From contig JAEPNN010000004.1 in the NCBI GenBank assembly GCA_017643385.1, positions 236,753 to 300,752 on the forward strand: a stretch of DNA of 64,000 bases, written 5' to 3'. Made by a program: the position numbers and the translations under genes. The DNA comes from Dinoroseobacter sp. (GTDB lineage Bacteria; Pseudomonadota; Alphaproteobacteria; Rhodobacterales; Rhodobacteraceae). Of this stretch, positions 43,664 through 58,543 are shown piece by piece. Position 1 is the first letter of the stretch; the number at the start of each line of letters is the position of its first letter. Below the pieces are notes generated by a model that was not told the DNA's origin, did no database searches, and saw only the letters and a program-made list of their open reading frames with translations.

Positions 43664-44503
43664 TTAACCTTGCGTACGGTCCCTTAGGGACAGAACACCC
43701 GAAACAATGAGAAGAGCCATTCCTAAAAACGCGTAACCATCTGGTATATCGCCGAAAACAAGAATACCAAATAGTGTTGCTGCGATAAGCTGAAAGTAAA
43801 CAAGCGGGGCAAGAACTGTAGCTTGCGCCGACTGATACGCACGCAGCAACAACAGATTTCCAAGCATTGACGCGCCTGCACTCAACGCCAAGAGCAATAT
43901 GATCTGTCCATCCAAACCCGGTACCAGAAACACCCCAACCGGGGCTAGAACGAGCGCTCCAATCACCAGTTGAGATAACAAAAGCGCAGTGGGGTTCATG
44001 TCTCCTGCCAGCCAACGGTTCGTAACAAGATACGCGCCGTAAAACACGCCGGCCATCACTGCGAATGGCAAACCCGGTGTCATTCCGAAGCCTGGCTTCA
44101 CCACAAGCAGGACGCCGCCAAAACCGATGATCATCATCAAGCTCCGCCAGAGTGTTAGGCGCTCTCCCAGAAACAGGGCAGACAACAGATAAGATATCAT
44201 TGGGCCGACAAAGAAGGCACCAAATACCAATGCGATGGGTTCTGTCCGCAGTGCGGTCAATATCGAGGAAATTCCTGCAACGATCAAAAGTCCGCGTAAC
44301 CAAACCCGCCAGTTTCCAAGAAGTTTCAAATCCTCCCACACCTTCGCCCGCCGCACCGGCAGCAACATCAGCCCCCCCAATGCAAAGCGAGCCCATGCGA
44401 TGAAGAATGGTGCGACCCCGACTTGGGTCATAAGCTTGCCAGCCGTATCCCCCAGCGGGATCAGTGACATAGCAAGGACCATGATCCCTATCGTGGTTAA
44501 CAA
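43664..44503 (-). CDS. EamA-family (DMT) transporter
   Basis: The 279-residue protein has about ten hydrophobic segments forming two EamA repeats (around residues 5-130 and 145-275). MLTTIGIMVLAMSLIPLGDTAGK opens the first. GALVLAPVGVFLVP and the end YLVTNRW... GVLSLRDR mark the second. Drug/metabolite transporters export amino acids, nucleobases or other small molecules; the cargo cannot be read from sequence. It stands alone, divergent from dacB. Confidence 0.85.
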   Translation of the reverse strand: MLTTIGIMVLAMSLIPLGDTAGKLMTQVGVAPFFIAWARFALGGLMLLPVRRAKVWEDLKLLGNWRVWLRGLLIVAGISSILTALRTEPIALVFGAFFVGPMISYLLSALFLGERLTLWRSLMMIIGFGGVLLVVKPGFGMTPGLPFAVMAGVFYGAYLVTNRWLAGDMNPTALLLSQLVIGALVLAPVGVFLVPGLDGQIILLLALSAGASMLGNLLLLRAYQSAQATVLAPLVYFQLIAATLFGILVFGDIPDGYAFLGMALLIVSGVLSLRDRTQG

Positions 44504-44608
44504 AGCTTCACCTCTCCAAATCAGGCAATCTGCGCATATAGGCGCAGTTAAAGAAACAGTGAAAGAGCCAACCTTGCTTGACCGGGCGGGCTCCGTTTAA
44601 CTCAGGGC

Positions 44609-46114
44609 ATGATTAATGGGGGTGTACGTACGAACCGCCGCGCTTTTCTTTGCGGTCTGTCTGCCAGCTTTGGCAGCGCAGCTTTCGCGGGCCCACCAGA
44701 CACCTCGTTATTCCCGGTACCACGCCCGACGGGTTGGCACCGTCAGACCCTGCCCAGCCTTGAAGACCTGATCCGTGCGGCTGAGCTGCCAGGTAAGACC
44801 ACACTCGCCCTTGCAGATGCGCGCACCGGTGAAATCATTGAAGCGTCCAGCCCGCTTCGGTCGCATCCCCCGGCGTCTGTAACGAAGGTTATTACTGCGC
44901 TTTATTCACAAGACGCATTGGGCCCGGGATTTCGCTTTGAAACGCGCCTGATGACCAATGGGGAGCTATCGAGCGGCCGTTTGAATGGCGACATCATATT
45001 GGTTGGTGGCGGCGATCCTACACTCGACACAGACAACCTTGCTGAACTGGCAGCTCAACTCAAAGACGCGGGCGTGCGTGAAATCACCGGCAAACTTCGC
45101 GTCGCATCCGACATCTTACCCAATCTGGCGATGATCGATCCCGGCCAACCCGATCACGTTGGTTACAACCCGTCAGTTTCGGGTCTGAACCTCAATTTCA
45201 ACCGTGTATATTTTGAATGGAAGCGCGCTGAAGAAAACCGGTACAATATCGCGATGGATGCGCGCACGGAACGGTATCGCCCGCGCGTCAGTGTCTCGCA
45301 AATGCAAATCGCCGAGAGGGACCTTCCGGTCTACACCTACGCAAATTCCGGAGAGCAAGATCGCTGGACCGTCGCACGCGCCGCGCTTGGAAATGCAGGG
45401 GGTCGATGGCTCCCGGTGCGTCATCCCGGGACATATGCGGCCGAGGTGTTTCAAACACTCGCTCGGTCTCACGGCATTCAATTAGAACTTGGAGCACCAA
45501 TGCACGGAGCCGTTGCAGGTCAGCCGGTTCTTGCGGAGCACAGCAGCGAACCTTTGCGGGAAATGCTACGCGGAATGCTGCGCTTTTCAACTAACCTCAC
45601 AGCCGAGGCGATTGGTCTGTCTGCGACCCGAACACGCCAGTTGAACAACGAAAGCCTCCAGAATTCTGGTGCCGCAATGGCCGATTGGATGCGCAACACC
45701 TTTGGCGCAAGACGGCCAGGGTTTGTTGATCACTCAGGCTTGGGGGATGGATCCCGACTGAATGCACATGACATGATAAAGGTTCTGACAAACACCGGCG
45801 CACAAACTACCATACGTGACATCTTAAAGGTAATTCCCCTTCGCGACGCGCAAGGGGCAGTCATCGAGAATAGCGCGACGGAAGTTGTTGCAAAAACAGG
45901 AACACTCAATTTCGTGTCATCGCTTGCAGGCTATATACGTACTCCAAACGGTCGGAATTTGGCCTTCGCCATTTTCTCATCGGATTTGCCGCACCGCGCA
46001 CGGCTTACCAAAGCAGAACGCGAGCGACCGGAGGGGGGGCGGGCGTGGACAAGACGCGCGCGCCGACTTCAGAATGATCTGTTATCGCGGTGGGGCGTGG
46101 CCTTTGACGCCTAG
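44609..46114 (+). CDS. dacB: D-alanyl-D-alanine carboxypeptidase / endopeptidase (PBP4 type)
   Basis: DacB trims or cleaves peptidoglycan peptides in the periplasm. The active-site motifs are Ser90-V-T-Lys93 (PASVTKVITALYS), S-T-N (RFSTNLTAEAIG) and K-T-G (VVAKTGTLNFVSSLAG), in the order of class C PBPs. The N-terminus TNRRAFLCGLSASFGSAAFA has a twin-arginine motif (R-R-x-F-L), so export may use Tat. Length 501 matches PBP4. The stop overlaps the convergent DUF4864 gene by 3 bp. It has its own promoter region after the EamA gene. Confidence 0.93.
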   Translation: MINGGVRTNRRAFLCGLSASFGSAAFAGPPDTSLFPVPRPTGWHRQTLPSLEDLIRAAELPGKTTLALADARTGEIIEASSPLRSHPPASVTKVITALYSQDALGPGFRFETRLMTNGELSSGRLNGDIILVGGGDPTLDTDNLAELAAQLKDAGVREITGKLRVASDILPNLAMIDPGQPDHVGYNPSVSGLNLNFNRVYFEWKRAEENRYNIAMDARTERYRPRVSVSQMQIAERDLPVYTYANSGEQDRWTVARAALGNAGGRWLPVRHPGTYAAEVFQTLARSHGIQLELGAPMHGAVAGQPVLAEHSSEPLREMLRGMLRFSTNLTAEAIGLSATRTRQLNNESLQNSGAAMADWMRNTFGARRPGFVDHSGLGDGSRLNAHDMIKVLTNTGAQTTIRDILKVIPLRDAQGAVIENSATEVVAKTGTLNFVSSLAGYIRTPNGRNLAFAIFSSDLPHRARLTKAERERPEGGRAWTRRARRLQNDLLSRWGVAFDA

Positions 46115-46521
46115 GCGCCAACGCCCGGAATACGCACCATCTGCACACCATTTATGTGCCAGGTGTCACCGGTTCGGATCATGAAGTAATCAAGTTGGTG
46201 CAGCTCACCCTGTGCGTCACGAATTTGCACGCGCTGAACAATACGGCCCATGCGCTGCCTGAGGCTCAAGAACTCCACATCCGCCGGACGCCAGACCATC
46301 GGATATCCGTTCTGCACCATCATTCCAAACCGTTCGGGGGTCCCAAACAAGCCTCTGATATTGGGCGATGCATATTCAAACGCACGCGCAAAATCATCCA
46401 TCTTAAAGGCTTCGATCTGGTTTTTAATCGTTTCAGTGATAGGCGAGGAATCTGCCGTTTGCGCTGATGCGCTACCAACAAAACCGAGCGCGAATACACT
46501 GGCGAGGATCAGTCGTTTCAT
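46111..46521 (-). CDS. DUF4864 secreted protein
   Basis: Residues 1-20 (MKRLILASVFALGFVGSASA) are a signal peptide. The rest matches DUF4864: a helix with IKNQIEAFKMDDFARAFEYASPNIRGLFGTPERF followed by strands ending in WHINGVQMVRIPG. The fold recalls NTF2/SnoaL-like cones, but no function is known. It would be periplasmic. It lies convergent with dacB and 61 bp downstream of class I lysS on the same strand. Confidence 0.82.
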   Translation of the reverse strand: MKRLILASVFALGFVGSASAQTADSSPITETIKNQIEAFKMDDFARAFEYASPNIRGLFGTPERFGMMVQNGYPMVWRPADVEFLSLRQRMGRIVQRVQIRDAQGELHQLDYFMIRTGDTWHINGVQMVRIPGVGA

Positions 46522-46581
46522 AAGGCTCTCCTGTCTTTCGCATCAAAGCTTAGCCCGGCACGAGAACCCGTCAAATCACCC

Positions 46582-48168
46582 TTATGTTTGTGTCACCAAT
46601 GCACCCGCAACACCCGCTTCCAAAAGGGAAATCGTCTCGTCGATACCGTAAAGCGCGATGAAGCCACCAAAGCGCGGCCCCTGATCAGCCCCAAGCAGCA
46701 CCTGATAAAGCGCCGTGAACCAATTGCGTAGGGGATCAAACCCATGGGCTTTGCCGACAGCGAAGACCTCTGATTGAAGTGCTTCGGCATCCAAACCACC
46801 TTCCCATGCTTTAAGACGCTCAGCCAAATCCGACATGGCTGCAGCTTCAACCTCGGTTGCCGCGCGGTAGACCTTTTTGGGCTTCACCTCGTCATTGTAG
46901 TAGCGCACCGCATAACCTGCTGCAGCGTCCAGATCTGGATGCGTCTCAGGTGAAGCATCCGGCGCATATCGCTGGATAAAGCCCCAAAGCGATCCGGCAT
47001 CCTCTGCCCCGGCGACGCTCGCCAGATTCAAAAGCATCGCGAATGGAACCACCAGATTGGATGCGGGGGGGGTGCCTCCGTGAATGTGCCACACAGGATT
47101 GTTCAGCTGCGCCTTCAGCTCCTGATCCGAATAGCCGCGCAAATGCTGATGATACTCATCCACCGCTTTGGGGATCACATCAAAATGCAGCCGCTTCGCT
47201 GTGCGCGGTTTTTGGAACATAAAGAGGCTCAGGCTCTCGGCAGGCGCATAGGCCAACCATTCCTCCATCGTCAGGCCGTTGCCCTTTGATTTAGAGATCT
47301 TCTGACCTTCCCCATCGAGGAACAGCTCATACGTGTAAGGCTCTGGCGGACGTTCCCCGAGCGCGCGACAGATCTTTGAGGATTGCGTGACAGAATCCAT
47401 CAAGTCCTTGCCTGACATCTCATAATCCACACCCAGGGCAGCCCAGCGCAGCGCCCAATCGGGCTTCCACTGCATCTTCACATGCCCACCGGTGACAGGC
47501 ACTTCCACACGCTCCCCATCGGGCTCTTCGTAGACAATGGTGCCCTTCTCAACATTCCGCTCCAGCGTCGGAACCTGCAGGACATGCCCAGATTTTGGCG
47601 ACACCGGCAGAAATGGTGAATATGTCGCCTGACGGTCTGCGCCCAATGTCGGGAGCATGATTTCCATGATCTTGTCAAACCGCTCCAGCGCACGCAGCAG
47701 CATCTCATCAAAGCGACCACTGGTATAATAGTCTGTCGCGCTGGCGAACTCATACTCAAAACCGAACCCATCCAGGAAGTCACGTAGGCGTGCATTGTTG
47801 TGCTGTGCAAAACCTTCGTGCGTTCCAAACGGATCGCGCACACGCGTCAAAGGTAAGTTCAGGTCTTCAGCCATCTGCTCTTGATTGGGGACATTGCCCG
47901 GTACTTTGCGCAAACCGTCCATATCATCCGAAAAACAGATCAGCTTGGTCGGAATATCGCTGAGCGCCTCGAAGGCCTGACGCACCATTGTGGTTCGGGC
48001 AACTTCGCCGAACGTCCCGATATGCGGCAGGCCGGACGGGCCATAGCCTGTCTGAAACAACACATAGCCCTTTTCCGGCGCGCCCTTGGCATAGCGTTTG
48101 AGAAGCTTGCGCGCTTCTTCAAATGGCCAGGCTTTGGAGCTTTGGGCTGCGTCGCGCAGATCGGACAT
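46582..48168 (-). CDS. lysS: Lysyl-tRNA synthetase, class I
   Basis: This is the archaeal-type class I LysRS, unlike the class II enzyme of most bacteria, and is the usual form in many alphaproteobacteria. The class I landmarks are the HIGH-like H49-I-G-T (GLPHIGTFGE) and the KMSKS-like KISKSKGNG. Length from ATG 48168 is 528 residues. The start was chosen because AAGGAA lies 7 bp upstream; six in-frame codons before it were dropped. The gene is single, with DUF4864 downstream and a divergent TerB-like gene upstream. Confidence 0.95.
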   Translation of the reverse strand: MSDLRDAAQSSKAWPFEEARKLLKRYAKGAPEKGYVLFQTGYGPSGLPHIGTFGEVARTTMVRQAFEALSDIPTKLICFSDDMDGLRKVPGNVPNQEQMAEDLNLPLTRVRDPFGTHEGFAQHNNARLRDFLDGFGFEYEFASATDYYTSGRFDEMLLRALERFDKIMEIMLPTLGADRQATYSPFLPVSPKSGHVLQVPTLERNVEKGTIVYEEPDGERVEVPVTGGHVKMQWKPDWALRWAALGVDYEMSGKDLMDSVTQSSKICRALGERPPEPYTYELFLDGEGQKISKSKGNGLTMEEWLAYAPAESLSLFMFQKPRTAKRLHFDVIPKAVDEYHQHLRGYSDQELKAQLNNPVWHIHGGTPPASNLVVPFAMLLNLASVAGAEDAGSLWGFIQRYAPDASPETHPDLDAAAGYAVRYYNDEVKPKKVYRAATEVEAAAMSDLAERLKAWEGGLDAEALQSEVFAVGKAHGFDPLRNWFTALYQVLLGADQGPRFGGFIALYGIDETISLLEAGVAGALVTQT

Positions 48169-48283
48169 TTTGTTATTTCCTTGCATGAAGCGCGGCCCGG
48201 TGCCGCGCTGACCCGCTAGCTATTGCGAGGGGCACATGGCGTCAATAAATATAGCCTGAACAGCTAGTCGCAGGAGACCCAAG

Positions 48284-48709
48284 ATGGCCGCAGATTTCAC
48301 GCAGGCATTGTCCGCGCAAGATGCACTCGTTGCGATCATGGTGGCTGTTTCAGCGTCTGACGAACTGATCCGCACCTCTGAACTCGTCGCCATCCAGAAA
48401 ACCGTGAACCATCTGCCGGTGTTTGGCGATTACGATGCTGACCGGATCACACGGGTGTCAAAGATGGTTTTCGATTTGTACGAAGAAGAAGATGGTCTCG
48501 ATGCGTTGTTTGGTTTGGTACGCGACGTCCTTCCCGAGCGTCTGAATGAAACCGCGTACGCCCTGGCGTGTGATGTTGCTGCAGCCGATGGCCGGATGGC
48601 TGAAACTGAACTCAGACTGCTTGCCGAAATCAGGTATGAGTTGAATGTGGACCGCCTTGCGGGCGCAGCAATTGAACGCGGCGCGCGTGCTCGTCATTTG
48701 ACGCTCTGA
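48284..48709 (+). CDS. TerB-family tellurite-resistance-like protein
   Basis: The 141-residue all-helical protein matches the TerB fold: DALVAIMVAVSASDELIRTSELVAIQKTVNHLP, then ALACDVAAADGRMAETELRLLAEIRYEL. The acidic D-x-x-(x)-E turns bind a divalent ion in TerB. Despite the name, members are mostly general envelope-stress or metal-response proteins. The ATG is preceded by AGGAG. Its end overlaps the convergent EamA gene by 16 bp. Confidence 0.85.
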   Translation: MAADFTQALSAQDALVAIMVAVSASDELIRTSELVAIQKTVNHLPVFGDYDADRITRVSKMVFDLYEEEDGLDALFGLVRDVLPERLNETAYALACDVAAADGRMAETELRLLAEIRYELNVDRLAGAAIERGARARHLTL

Positions 48710-49569
48710 CGTACCGCCCTGTTTTCACGCCACAGCGTGAATAAACCAGTTGCGATTACTATTGCTGCCCCGAGCAAGGTGATCGCATCCGGGAATTCTC
48801 CGAAAAACAAGAAACCCAGCACGAGCGCAGCCAGCAGAGACGTGTAACGAAACGGAGCAACACTCGCGACGTCGCCATGACGCATCGCCGCCACACTCCA
48901 GATATAGGCCGCAACCAGACTGATTGTGGCCGCACCAAGTGCGCCGATTTCCGCTGCACCAATGGAAACCCAACTTGTCCCCAGTGATGCGACCGCGGCA
49001 AAGCAGGTGACGCCGATAGCTGCAGTGAACGCCGCCATGGTTGAGGACACCTCAGCCGACATACGTCGCACCACAAGATCGCGTATGGTCACCGAAATCA
49101 CGGCCATGATCGCGTATATTGAGTAGGCGTTGAACCCTTCCGGCCCAGGGCGAACGATCAAGAGCACGCCGCAAAACCCTATACCAATCGCAACTGCACG
49201 CCGCCAGCCGACAGGTTCCTTCAATAACAAGGCTCCGGCCAATGTAACAGTCAACGGCAATGCCTGAAGTATGGCGGAAACATTGGCCAAGGGCATATTG
49301 AACAACGATGAGACAAAAAAGAACGCGGCAGATACCTCTGCCAGTGTTCGCACACATAGAAGGACGCGATCCTGTTTCAGGCGTGGAACCGTCAATCCTC
49401 CGTAGAGTCTGGCTAAGACGTAAAGGGCCATGCAACTCAGGATACCGCGCATCAGGATTGCCTGAATCAGCGGGACATTCCCTGCCAGAGTTTTCATGAA
49501 GGCATCATTTAAGGTGTAGGCCACCATTGCGCCCATCATGAAAGCCGGACCCCGCCACACCTCCTTCAT
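48694..49569 (-). CDS. EamA-family (DMT) transporter
   Basis: This is a second ten-segment EamA protein of 291 residues from ATG 49569. A TTG five codons earlier is possible. The first repeat starts at MVAYTLNDAFMKTLAGNVPL, and the second contains RFTSLLAALVLGFLFFGEFPDAITLLGAAIVIATG. It is not closely similar to the EamA protein at 43.7-44.5 kb by eye. Cargo is unknown. It stands alone; a 287-bp gap separates it from rpoC. Confidence 0.85.
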   Translation of the reverse strand: MKEVWRGPAFMMGAMVAYTLNDAFMKTLAGNVPLIQAILMRGILSCMALYVLARLYGGLTVPRLKQDRVLLCVRTLAEVSAAFFFVSSLFNMPLANVSAILQALPLTVTLAGALLLKEPVGWRRAVAIGIGFCGVLLIVRPGPEGFNAYSIYAIMAVISVTIRDLVVRRMSAEVSSTMAAFTAAIGVTCFAAVASLGTSWVSIGAAEIGALGAATISLVAAYIWSVAAMRHGDVASVAPFRYTSLLAALVLGFLFFGEFPDAITLLGAAIVIATGLFTLWRENRAVRQSVK

Positions 49570-49799
49570 AATGCGGTTTTCCAAAGCGCAGTCCGGACAC
49601 CGCAGCGTTCATAGTACAGGCGCACGCTGCGCATTTTCATTTGCGCGGCGAGGGTTTCAAACGCCTTTGAAGTCGCTGAAAAAGACAAACGCAAAATTCC
49701 AACTATTGGCATTTTTTAATTATTTTCCATAGGATTGCAGGAAAATGATGCAGATATCCTAACCCTATCCCGCCGTTCAGGAACCCGCAAACCTGAAAC

Positions 49800-49833
49800 A
49801 AAAAAGGCCCGCGCAGATTGCTCCGCGCGGGCC
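49800..49833 (-). terminator. Strong rho-independent terminator of the rpoBC operon
   Basis: On the minus strand GGCCCGCGC and GCGCGGGCC pair (9 bp, all G-C) around a 10-base loop and are followed by TTTTTT. It starts 24 bp after the rpoC stop. The rest of the 49570-49856 gap shows no gene. Confidence 0.93.
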
Positions 49834-49856
49834 AGTGTTTAGCTTCAACGATGCGA

Positions 49857-52800
49857 TTACTCGCGGCTCTCTTCGACGCCGCCCAGATCAGCCGTCGAGA
49901 AGACATCGTCTTCAACTGGCGCTGCCAAGGCTGCCGCGGCTTCTGCCTCGGCGCGGCGTTCTTCGATCACCTTGTTGTCGCGATCCTGGGCGATCCGGCG
50001 GGCACGTTGCGCTGCACCTCCGGTACCAGCTGGGATCAGACGACCTACGATGACGTTCTCCTTAAGACCAATCAGCTTGTCGCGCTTGCCTTGCGTGGAC
50101 GCCTCGGTCAGCACGCGAGTGGTCTCCTGAAACGATGCCGCCGAGATGAACGAACGTGTCTGCAGCGAGGCCTTGGTGATCCCCAGAAGGATCGGCTCAC
50201 CCACCGCAGGACGTCCACCTTTAGAGATCGCCTTGTCGTTGGCCGCTTCGAACTCGGCCTTGTCGACATGCTCACCCTTCAGAAGCGTGGTGTCGCCAGA
50301 CTCGAAGATTTCCCACTTCTGCAACATCTGGCGAACGATCACCTCGATGTGCTTGTCGTTAATCTTCACGCCCTGAAGACGGTACACGTCCTGAACCTCA
50401 TCAATCAGGTAATCTGCAAGTGCTTCGATCCCCATGATCTTGAGGATGTCATGCGGCGCAGGATTGCCGTCCATGATGTAGTCGCCCTTCTGGACGAAAT
50501 CGCCTTCCGCGACCGGGATGTGCTTACCTTTCGGTACCATGTATTCGACGGGCTCCAAGGTCTCGTCGGCAGGTTGAATGCCAATGCGACGCTTATTCTT
50601 GAAGTCCTTGCCGAAGCGGACATAGCCGTCGATTTCCGCAATGATGGCGTGATCTTTGGGGCGACGGGCCTCAAAGAGTTCGGCCACACGCGGCAGACCA
50701 CCGGTGATGTCCTTGGTCTTGGCGCCTTCACGCGGGATACGTGCAAGCACTTCACCCGCCTGAACATTCGACCCGTCTTCTATCGACAAGATCGCATCCA
50801 CAGACATCGGATAGGTCACCGGGTTACCCGCATCATTGCGCACTGGCTCACCGGTTTCCGGATCCGCGATCAGCAGCTCAGGCTTCAGCTCGTTGCCTTT
50901 CGGCGCAGAACGCCAATCAGTCACGATCTTCTGGGTCATGCCGGTCGCATCGTCTGTCTCTTCACGTACGGCGATACCTGAAATCAGATCAACGTAGCGC
51001 ACGACACCAGCCTTCTCGGCGATGATCGGCAGTGTGTATGGGTCCCATTCGAAGAGCTTGTCACCGCGAACCACATCCTGGCCCTCTTTGACGTGCACCT
51101 TGGTACCGTAGCTCAACTTGAAGCTTGCGCGTTCCACATCATGCTCGTCGACCAGTGCGATCTGCATGTTGCGGCCCATAACGATCAGATCGCCAGACGC
51201 GTTCTCCAGAAGGTTGGCATTGCGGAAGACAGCTTTGCCTTCCTGGCCCGCTTCCTGGAACGACTGCTGTCCACCTTGTGCGATACCACCGATGTGGAAG
51301 GTCCGCATCGTCAGCTGCGTACCAGGTTCACCGATAGACTGTGCCGCAATGATACCAACCGCTTCGCCCACGTTGACCTTGGTCCCGCGAGCGAGGTCAC
51401 GACCGTAACAGGTGGCGCAAACGCCCTCTTCGGCCTCACAGGTCAATGGGGAACGAATGCGGATCGACTGTAGCTTGGCAGCCTCAATGGCGTCCGCCTT
51501 GCGTTCGTCGATCAGTTCGCCTTGCTTGACCAGAACGTCCTCAGTGCCTGGCACCAGCACGTCCTCAGCCGCGACGCGGCCCAGAACACGCTCGCCCAGC
51601 GACGCAACAACCTCACCGTCATTGACCGCCGCTTCTGCGGTGATCGAACGATCAGTGCCACAATCGTTCATGCGCACGATGCAGTCTTGTGCCACGTCCA
51701 CCAGACGACGGGTCAGGTAGCCCGAGTTCGCCGTCTTAAGTGCCGTGTCAGCCAGACCCTTACGGGCGCCGTGGGTCGAGTTGAAGTACTCGAGAACCGT
51801 CAGGCCTTCTTTAAAGTTCGAGATGATCGGCGTTTCGATAATCTCACCTGACGGCTTAGCCATCAGACCACGCATACCGCCCAGCTGTTTCATCTGCGCA
51901 GGCGAACCACGCGCACCGGAGTGCGACATCATATAGACCGAGTTCGGTTCCATTTCGGCCCCGGCATCGTCTTTCCGCATCGCCGAGATGTCTTCCATCA
52001 TGGCAGCCGCTACCTCGTCCGAACATTTCGACCAGGCATCGACGACCTTGTTGTACTTCTCACCTTGGGTGATCAGACCGTCCATGTACTGCTGTTCGAA
52101 TTCTTTGACCTGCTCACGCACGCCATTTACGATCGTCCACTTGCTGTCCGGGATCAGCATGTCGTCCTTACCGAACGAAATGCCTGCCTTGAACGCTTCG
52201 CGGAAGCCCATGGTCATGATCTGGTCACAGAAGATGACTGACTCTTTCTGGCCGCAGTAGCGGTAGACGGTGTCAATCACCTGCTGCACTTCCTTCTTCC
52301 GCAGAAGACGGTTTACCAGCTCAAACGGCGCTTTTGCGTTCAGCGGCAGAAGCGCACCAAGACGGACGCGGCCCGGCGTGGTCTCAAACCGCTGCCAAAC
52401 TTCGTTACCTTCTTCGTCGATCTGCTTAAGGCGCGCCTGAATCTTCGAATGGAGATGCACAACACCTGCTTCCAGCGCGTGCTCCACTTCCTCAGGCGAA
52501 CCGAACACCATACCTTCTCCCGGCATGCCTTCGCGCGCCATGGAGATGTAGTAAAGACCAAGGATCATATCCTGCGACGGAACGATGATCGGCGCACCGT
52601 TTGCTGGCGAAAGGACGTTGTTCGTCGACATCATCAGGACGCGAGCTTCAAGCTGTGCTTCGAGCGACAGCGGAACGTGAACCGCCATCTGGTCCCCGTC
52701 GAAGTCTGCGTTAAACGCCGAACAAACCAGTGGGTGAAGCTGAATGGCTTTCCCTTCGATCAGCACAGGTTCGAACGCCTGAATACCCAGTCGGTGCAGC

Positions 52801-54092
52801 GTAGGCGCCCGGTTCAGCATGACGGGATGTTCGCGGATGACCTCGTCGAGGATATCCCAAACCTCGGGACGTTCCTTTTCAACCAGCTTCTTGGCCTGCT
52901 TCACAGTCGAAGACAGACCTTTGGCTTCAAGGCGCGAATAGATGAACGGCTTGAACAGCTCCAAGGCCATCTTCTTGGGTAGACCGCACTGGTGTAGTTT
53001 CAGTTCCGGACCGGTCACAATGACCGAGCGGCCTGAGAAGTCGACCCGCTTACCCAGAAGGTTCTGACGGAAGCGACCCTGCTTGCCTTTGAGCATGTCC
53101 GAGAGCGATTTCAGCGGACGCTTGTTGGCACCTGTGATGACGCGGCCGCGACGGCCATTGTCAAAGAGCGCGTCTACGGATTCCTGCAGCATCCGCTTTT
53201 CGTTGCGGACGATGATGTCAGGCGCACGAAGCTCGATAAGGCGCTTCAGACGGTTATTCCGGTTGATCACACGACGGTAAAGATCGTTCAGGTCGGAGGT
53301 TGCAAAGCGACCACCATCCAGAGGCACCAGCGGGCGCAGTTCCGGCGGGATCACAGGGATCACGGTCAGAACCATCCATTCAGGGCGGTTGCCGGACTCC
53401 AAGAAGTTTTCAACAAGCTTCAGACGCTTGATGATCTTTTTGGGCTTCAGTTCGCCGGTGGCTTCTTTCAGGTCCGCACGAAGCTGTTCTGCTTCGGCTT
53501 CCAGATCGATCGCCGACAACATTTCACGGATCGCTTCAGCACCGATATTAGCGGTGAATGCGTCTGCGCCGTACTCGTCCTGCTTATCGAGATACTCTTC
53601 CTCGCCCAAAAGCTGACCATATGTCAGATCCGTCAGACCGGGTTCGATCACCACGTAGTTTTCGAAATAGAGGATGCGTTCCAGATCACGCAGGGTCATA
53701 TCCAGCATGGTGCCGATGCGCGATGGCAGCGACTTCAGGAACCAGATATGGGCTACAGGCGAGGCCAGTTCGATATGGCCCATACGCTCACGACGGACCT
53801 TCTGTAGCGTGACTTCCACACCGCATTTTTCGCAGACAACGCCGCGATACTTCATGCGCTTATATTTGCCGCAAAGGCATTCGTAATCTTTGATTGGGCC
53901 AAAGATACGGGCGCAGAACAGACCGTCACGCTCTGGTTTGAACGTACGGTAGTTAATGGTTTCAGGCTTTTTGATCTCACCGAAAGACCACGACAGAATG
54001 CGCTCAGGGCTTGCAAGCGAGACCTTGATCTCGTCGAACACCTTCTGTGGGGCTACCGGGTTGAACGGGTTGTTGGTCAGTTCCTGGTTCAT
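49857..54092 (-). CDS. rpoC: RNA polymerase beta-prime subunit
   Basis: RpoC forms half of the polymerase active centre. The N-terminal zinc finger uses Cys72, Cys74, Cys87 and Cys90 ([11 protein letters not shown]...CEKCG). The catalytic magnesium loop is [15 protein letters not shown] near residue 460, and the trigger loop is [20 protein letters not shown] 54092 starts [12 protein letters not shown] with AAGGA 8 bp upstream; a 20-codon longer frame was dropped. Length 1411 is typical for alphaproteobacteria. It follows rpoB by 71 bp, and a strong terminator ends the operon, so the str genes are not attached here. Confidence 0.98.
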   Translation of the reverse strand: MNQELTNNPFNPVAPQKVFDEIKVSLASPERILSWSFGEIKKPETINYRTFKPERDGLFCARIFGPIKDYECLCGKYKRMKYRGVVCEKCGVEVTLQKVRRERMGHIELASPVAHIWFLKSLPSRIGTMLDMTLRDLERILYFENYVVIEPGLTDLTYGQLLGEEEYLDKQDEYGADAFTANIGAEAIREMLSAIDLEAEAEQLRADLKEATGELKPKKIIKRLKLVENFLESGNRPEWMVLTVIPVIPPELRPLVPLDGGRFATSDLNDLYRRVINRNNRLKRLIELRAPDIIVRNEKRMLQESVDALFDNGRRGRVITGANKRPLKSLSDMLKGKQGRFRQNLLGKRVDFSGRSVIVTGPELKLHQCGLPKKMALELFKPFIYSRLEAKGLSSTVKQAKKLVEKERPEVWDILDEVIREHPVMLNRAPTLHRLGIQAFEPVLIEGKAIQLHPLVCSAFNADFDGDQMAVHVPLSLEAQLEARVLMMSTNNVLSPANGAPIIVPSQDMILGLYYISMAREGMPGEGMVFGSPEEVEHALEAGVVHLHSKIQARLKQIDEEGNEVWQRFETTPGRVRLGALLPLNAKAPFELVNRLLRKKEVQQVIDTVYRYCGQKESVIFCDQIMTMGFREAFKAGISFGKDDMLIPDSKWTIVNGVREQVKEFEQQYMDGLITQGEKYNKVVDAWSKCSDEVAAAMMEDISAMRKDDAGAEMEPNSVYMMSHSGARGSPAQMKQLGGMRGLMAKPSGEIIETPIISNFKEGLTVLEYFNSTHGARKGLADTALKTANSGYLTRRLVDVAQDCIVRMNDCGTDRSITAEAAVNDGEVVASLGERVLGRVAAEDVLVPGTEDVLVKQGELIDERKADAIEAAKLQSIRIRSPLTCEAEEGVCATCYGRDLARGTKVNVGEAVGIIAAQSIGEPGTQLTMRTFHIGGIAQGGQQSFQEAGQEGKAVFRNANLLENASGDLIVMGRNMQIALVDEHDVERASFKLSYGTKVHVKEGQDVVRGDKLFEWDPYTLPIIAEKAGVVRYVDLISGIAVREETDDATGMTQKIVTDWRSAPKGNELKPELLIADPETGEPVRNDAGNPVTYPMSVDAILSIEDGSNVQAGEVLARIPREGAKTKDITGGLPRVAELFEARRPKDHAIIAEIDGYVRFGKDFKNKRRIGIQPADETLEPVEYMVPKGKHIPVAEGDFVQKGDYIMDGNPAPHDILKIMGIEALADYLIDEVQDVYRLQGVKINDKHIEVIVRQMLQKWEIFESGDTTLLKGEHVDKAEFEAANDKAISKGGRPAVGEPILLGITKASLQTRSFISAASFQETTRVLTEASTQGKRDKLIGLKENVIVGRLIPAGTGGAAQRARRIAQDRDNKVIEERRAEAEAAAALAAPVEDDVFSTADLGGVEESRE

Positions 54093-54163
54093 TTTCAAAT
54101 CCTTGAATTCGGGCAGAGAGATGGGCGGGCCGGCTGTCACCGGCCCAAGCAAAGGCCGGGCCT

Positions 54164-58300
<4,137 letters not shown>

Positions 58301-58440
58301 GCGCTCTCATTCCTTATTTTATGTCTCGCGGAGGTGTCCCTGGGGGTGAACACACCGCTCGTCATCGGGCATTAGGACCGGTCTATACCTGTGCACCTTC
58401 CCAAGGGTGTACGCCCGACCGGTAACCTGGCCCAGGGGAA

Positions 58441-58457
58441 CGGCTTTTTTAAAGCCG
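58441..58457. other. Hairpin 1 in the rplL-rpoB gap
   Basis: CGGCTTT and AAAGCCG pair (7 bp) around three T. It lies in the 243-bp gap between rplL and rpoB. Together with the stem at 58519 it may set the ratio of ribosomal protein to polymerase, as the rplL-rpoB attenuator does in E. coli. Confidence 0.45.
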
Positions 58458-58518
58458 CTTCCCAAGACAGGTTCGGCTGGACCCGGTTTTTTCCGGACCC
58501 AGCCAATTTTTGTGAACT

Positions 58519-58537
58519 CCCGGGGCATGCCCCCGGG
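58519..58537 (-). terminator. Attenuator-like hairpin just after rplL
   Basis: CCCGGGG and CCCCGGG pair (7 bp, all G-C) around a 5-base loop, 7 bp after the rplL stop. No T run follows, so it would give partial termination or serve as a processing site, lowering rpoB expression relative to rplL. Confidence 0.5.
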
Positions 58538-58543
58538 CAAAGA

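Noticed and set aside
49818..50981. Long plus-strand open frame antisense to the end of rpoC
   Set aside because: It mirrors the strong codon bias of rpoC on the other strand, has no binding site and no recognisable motif; the same holds for long frames opposite rpsA (8775-9701) and rpoB (55433-56275).
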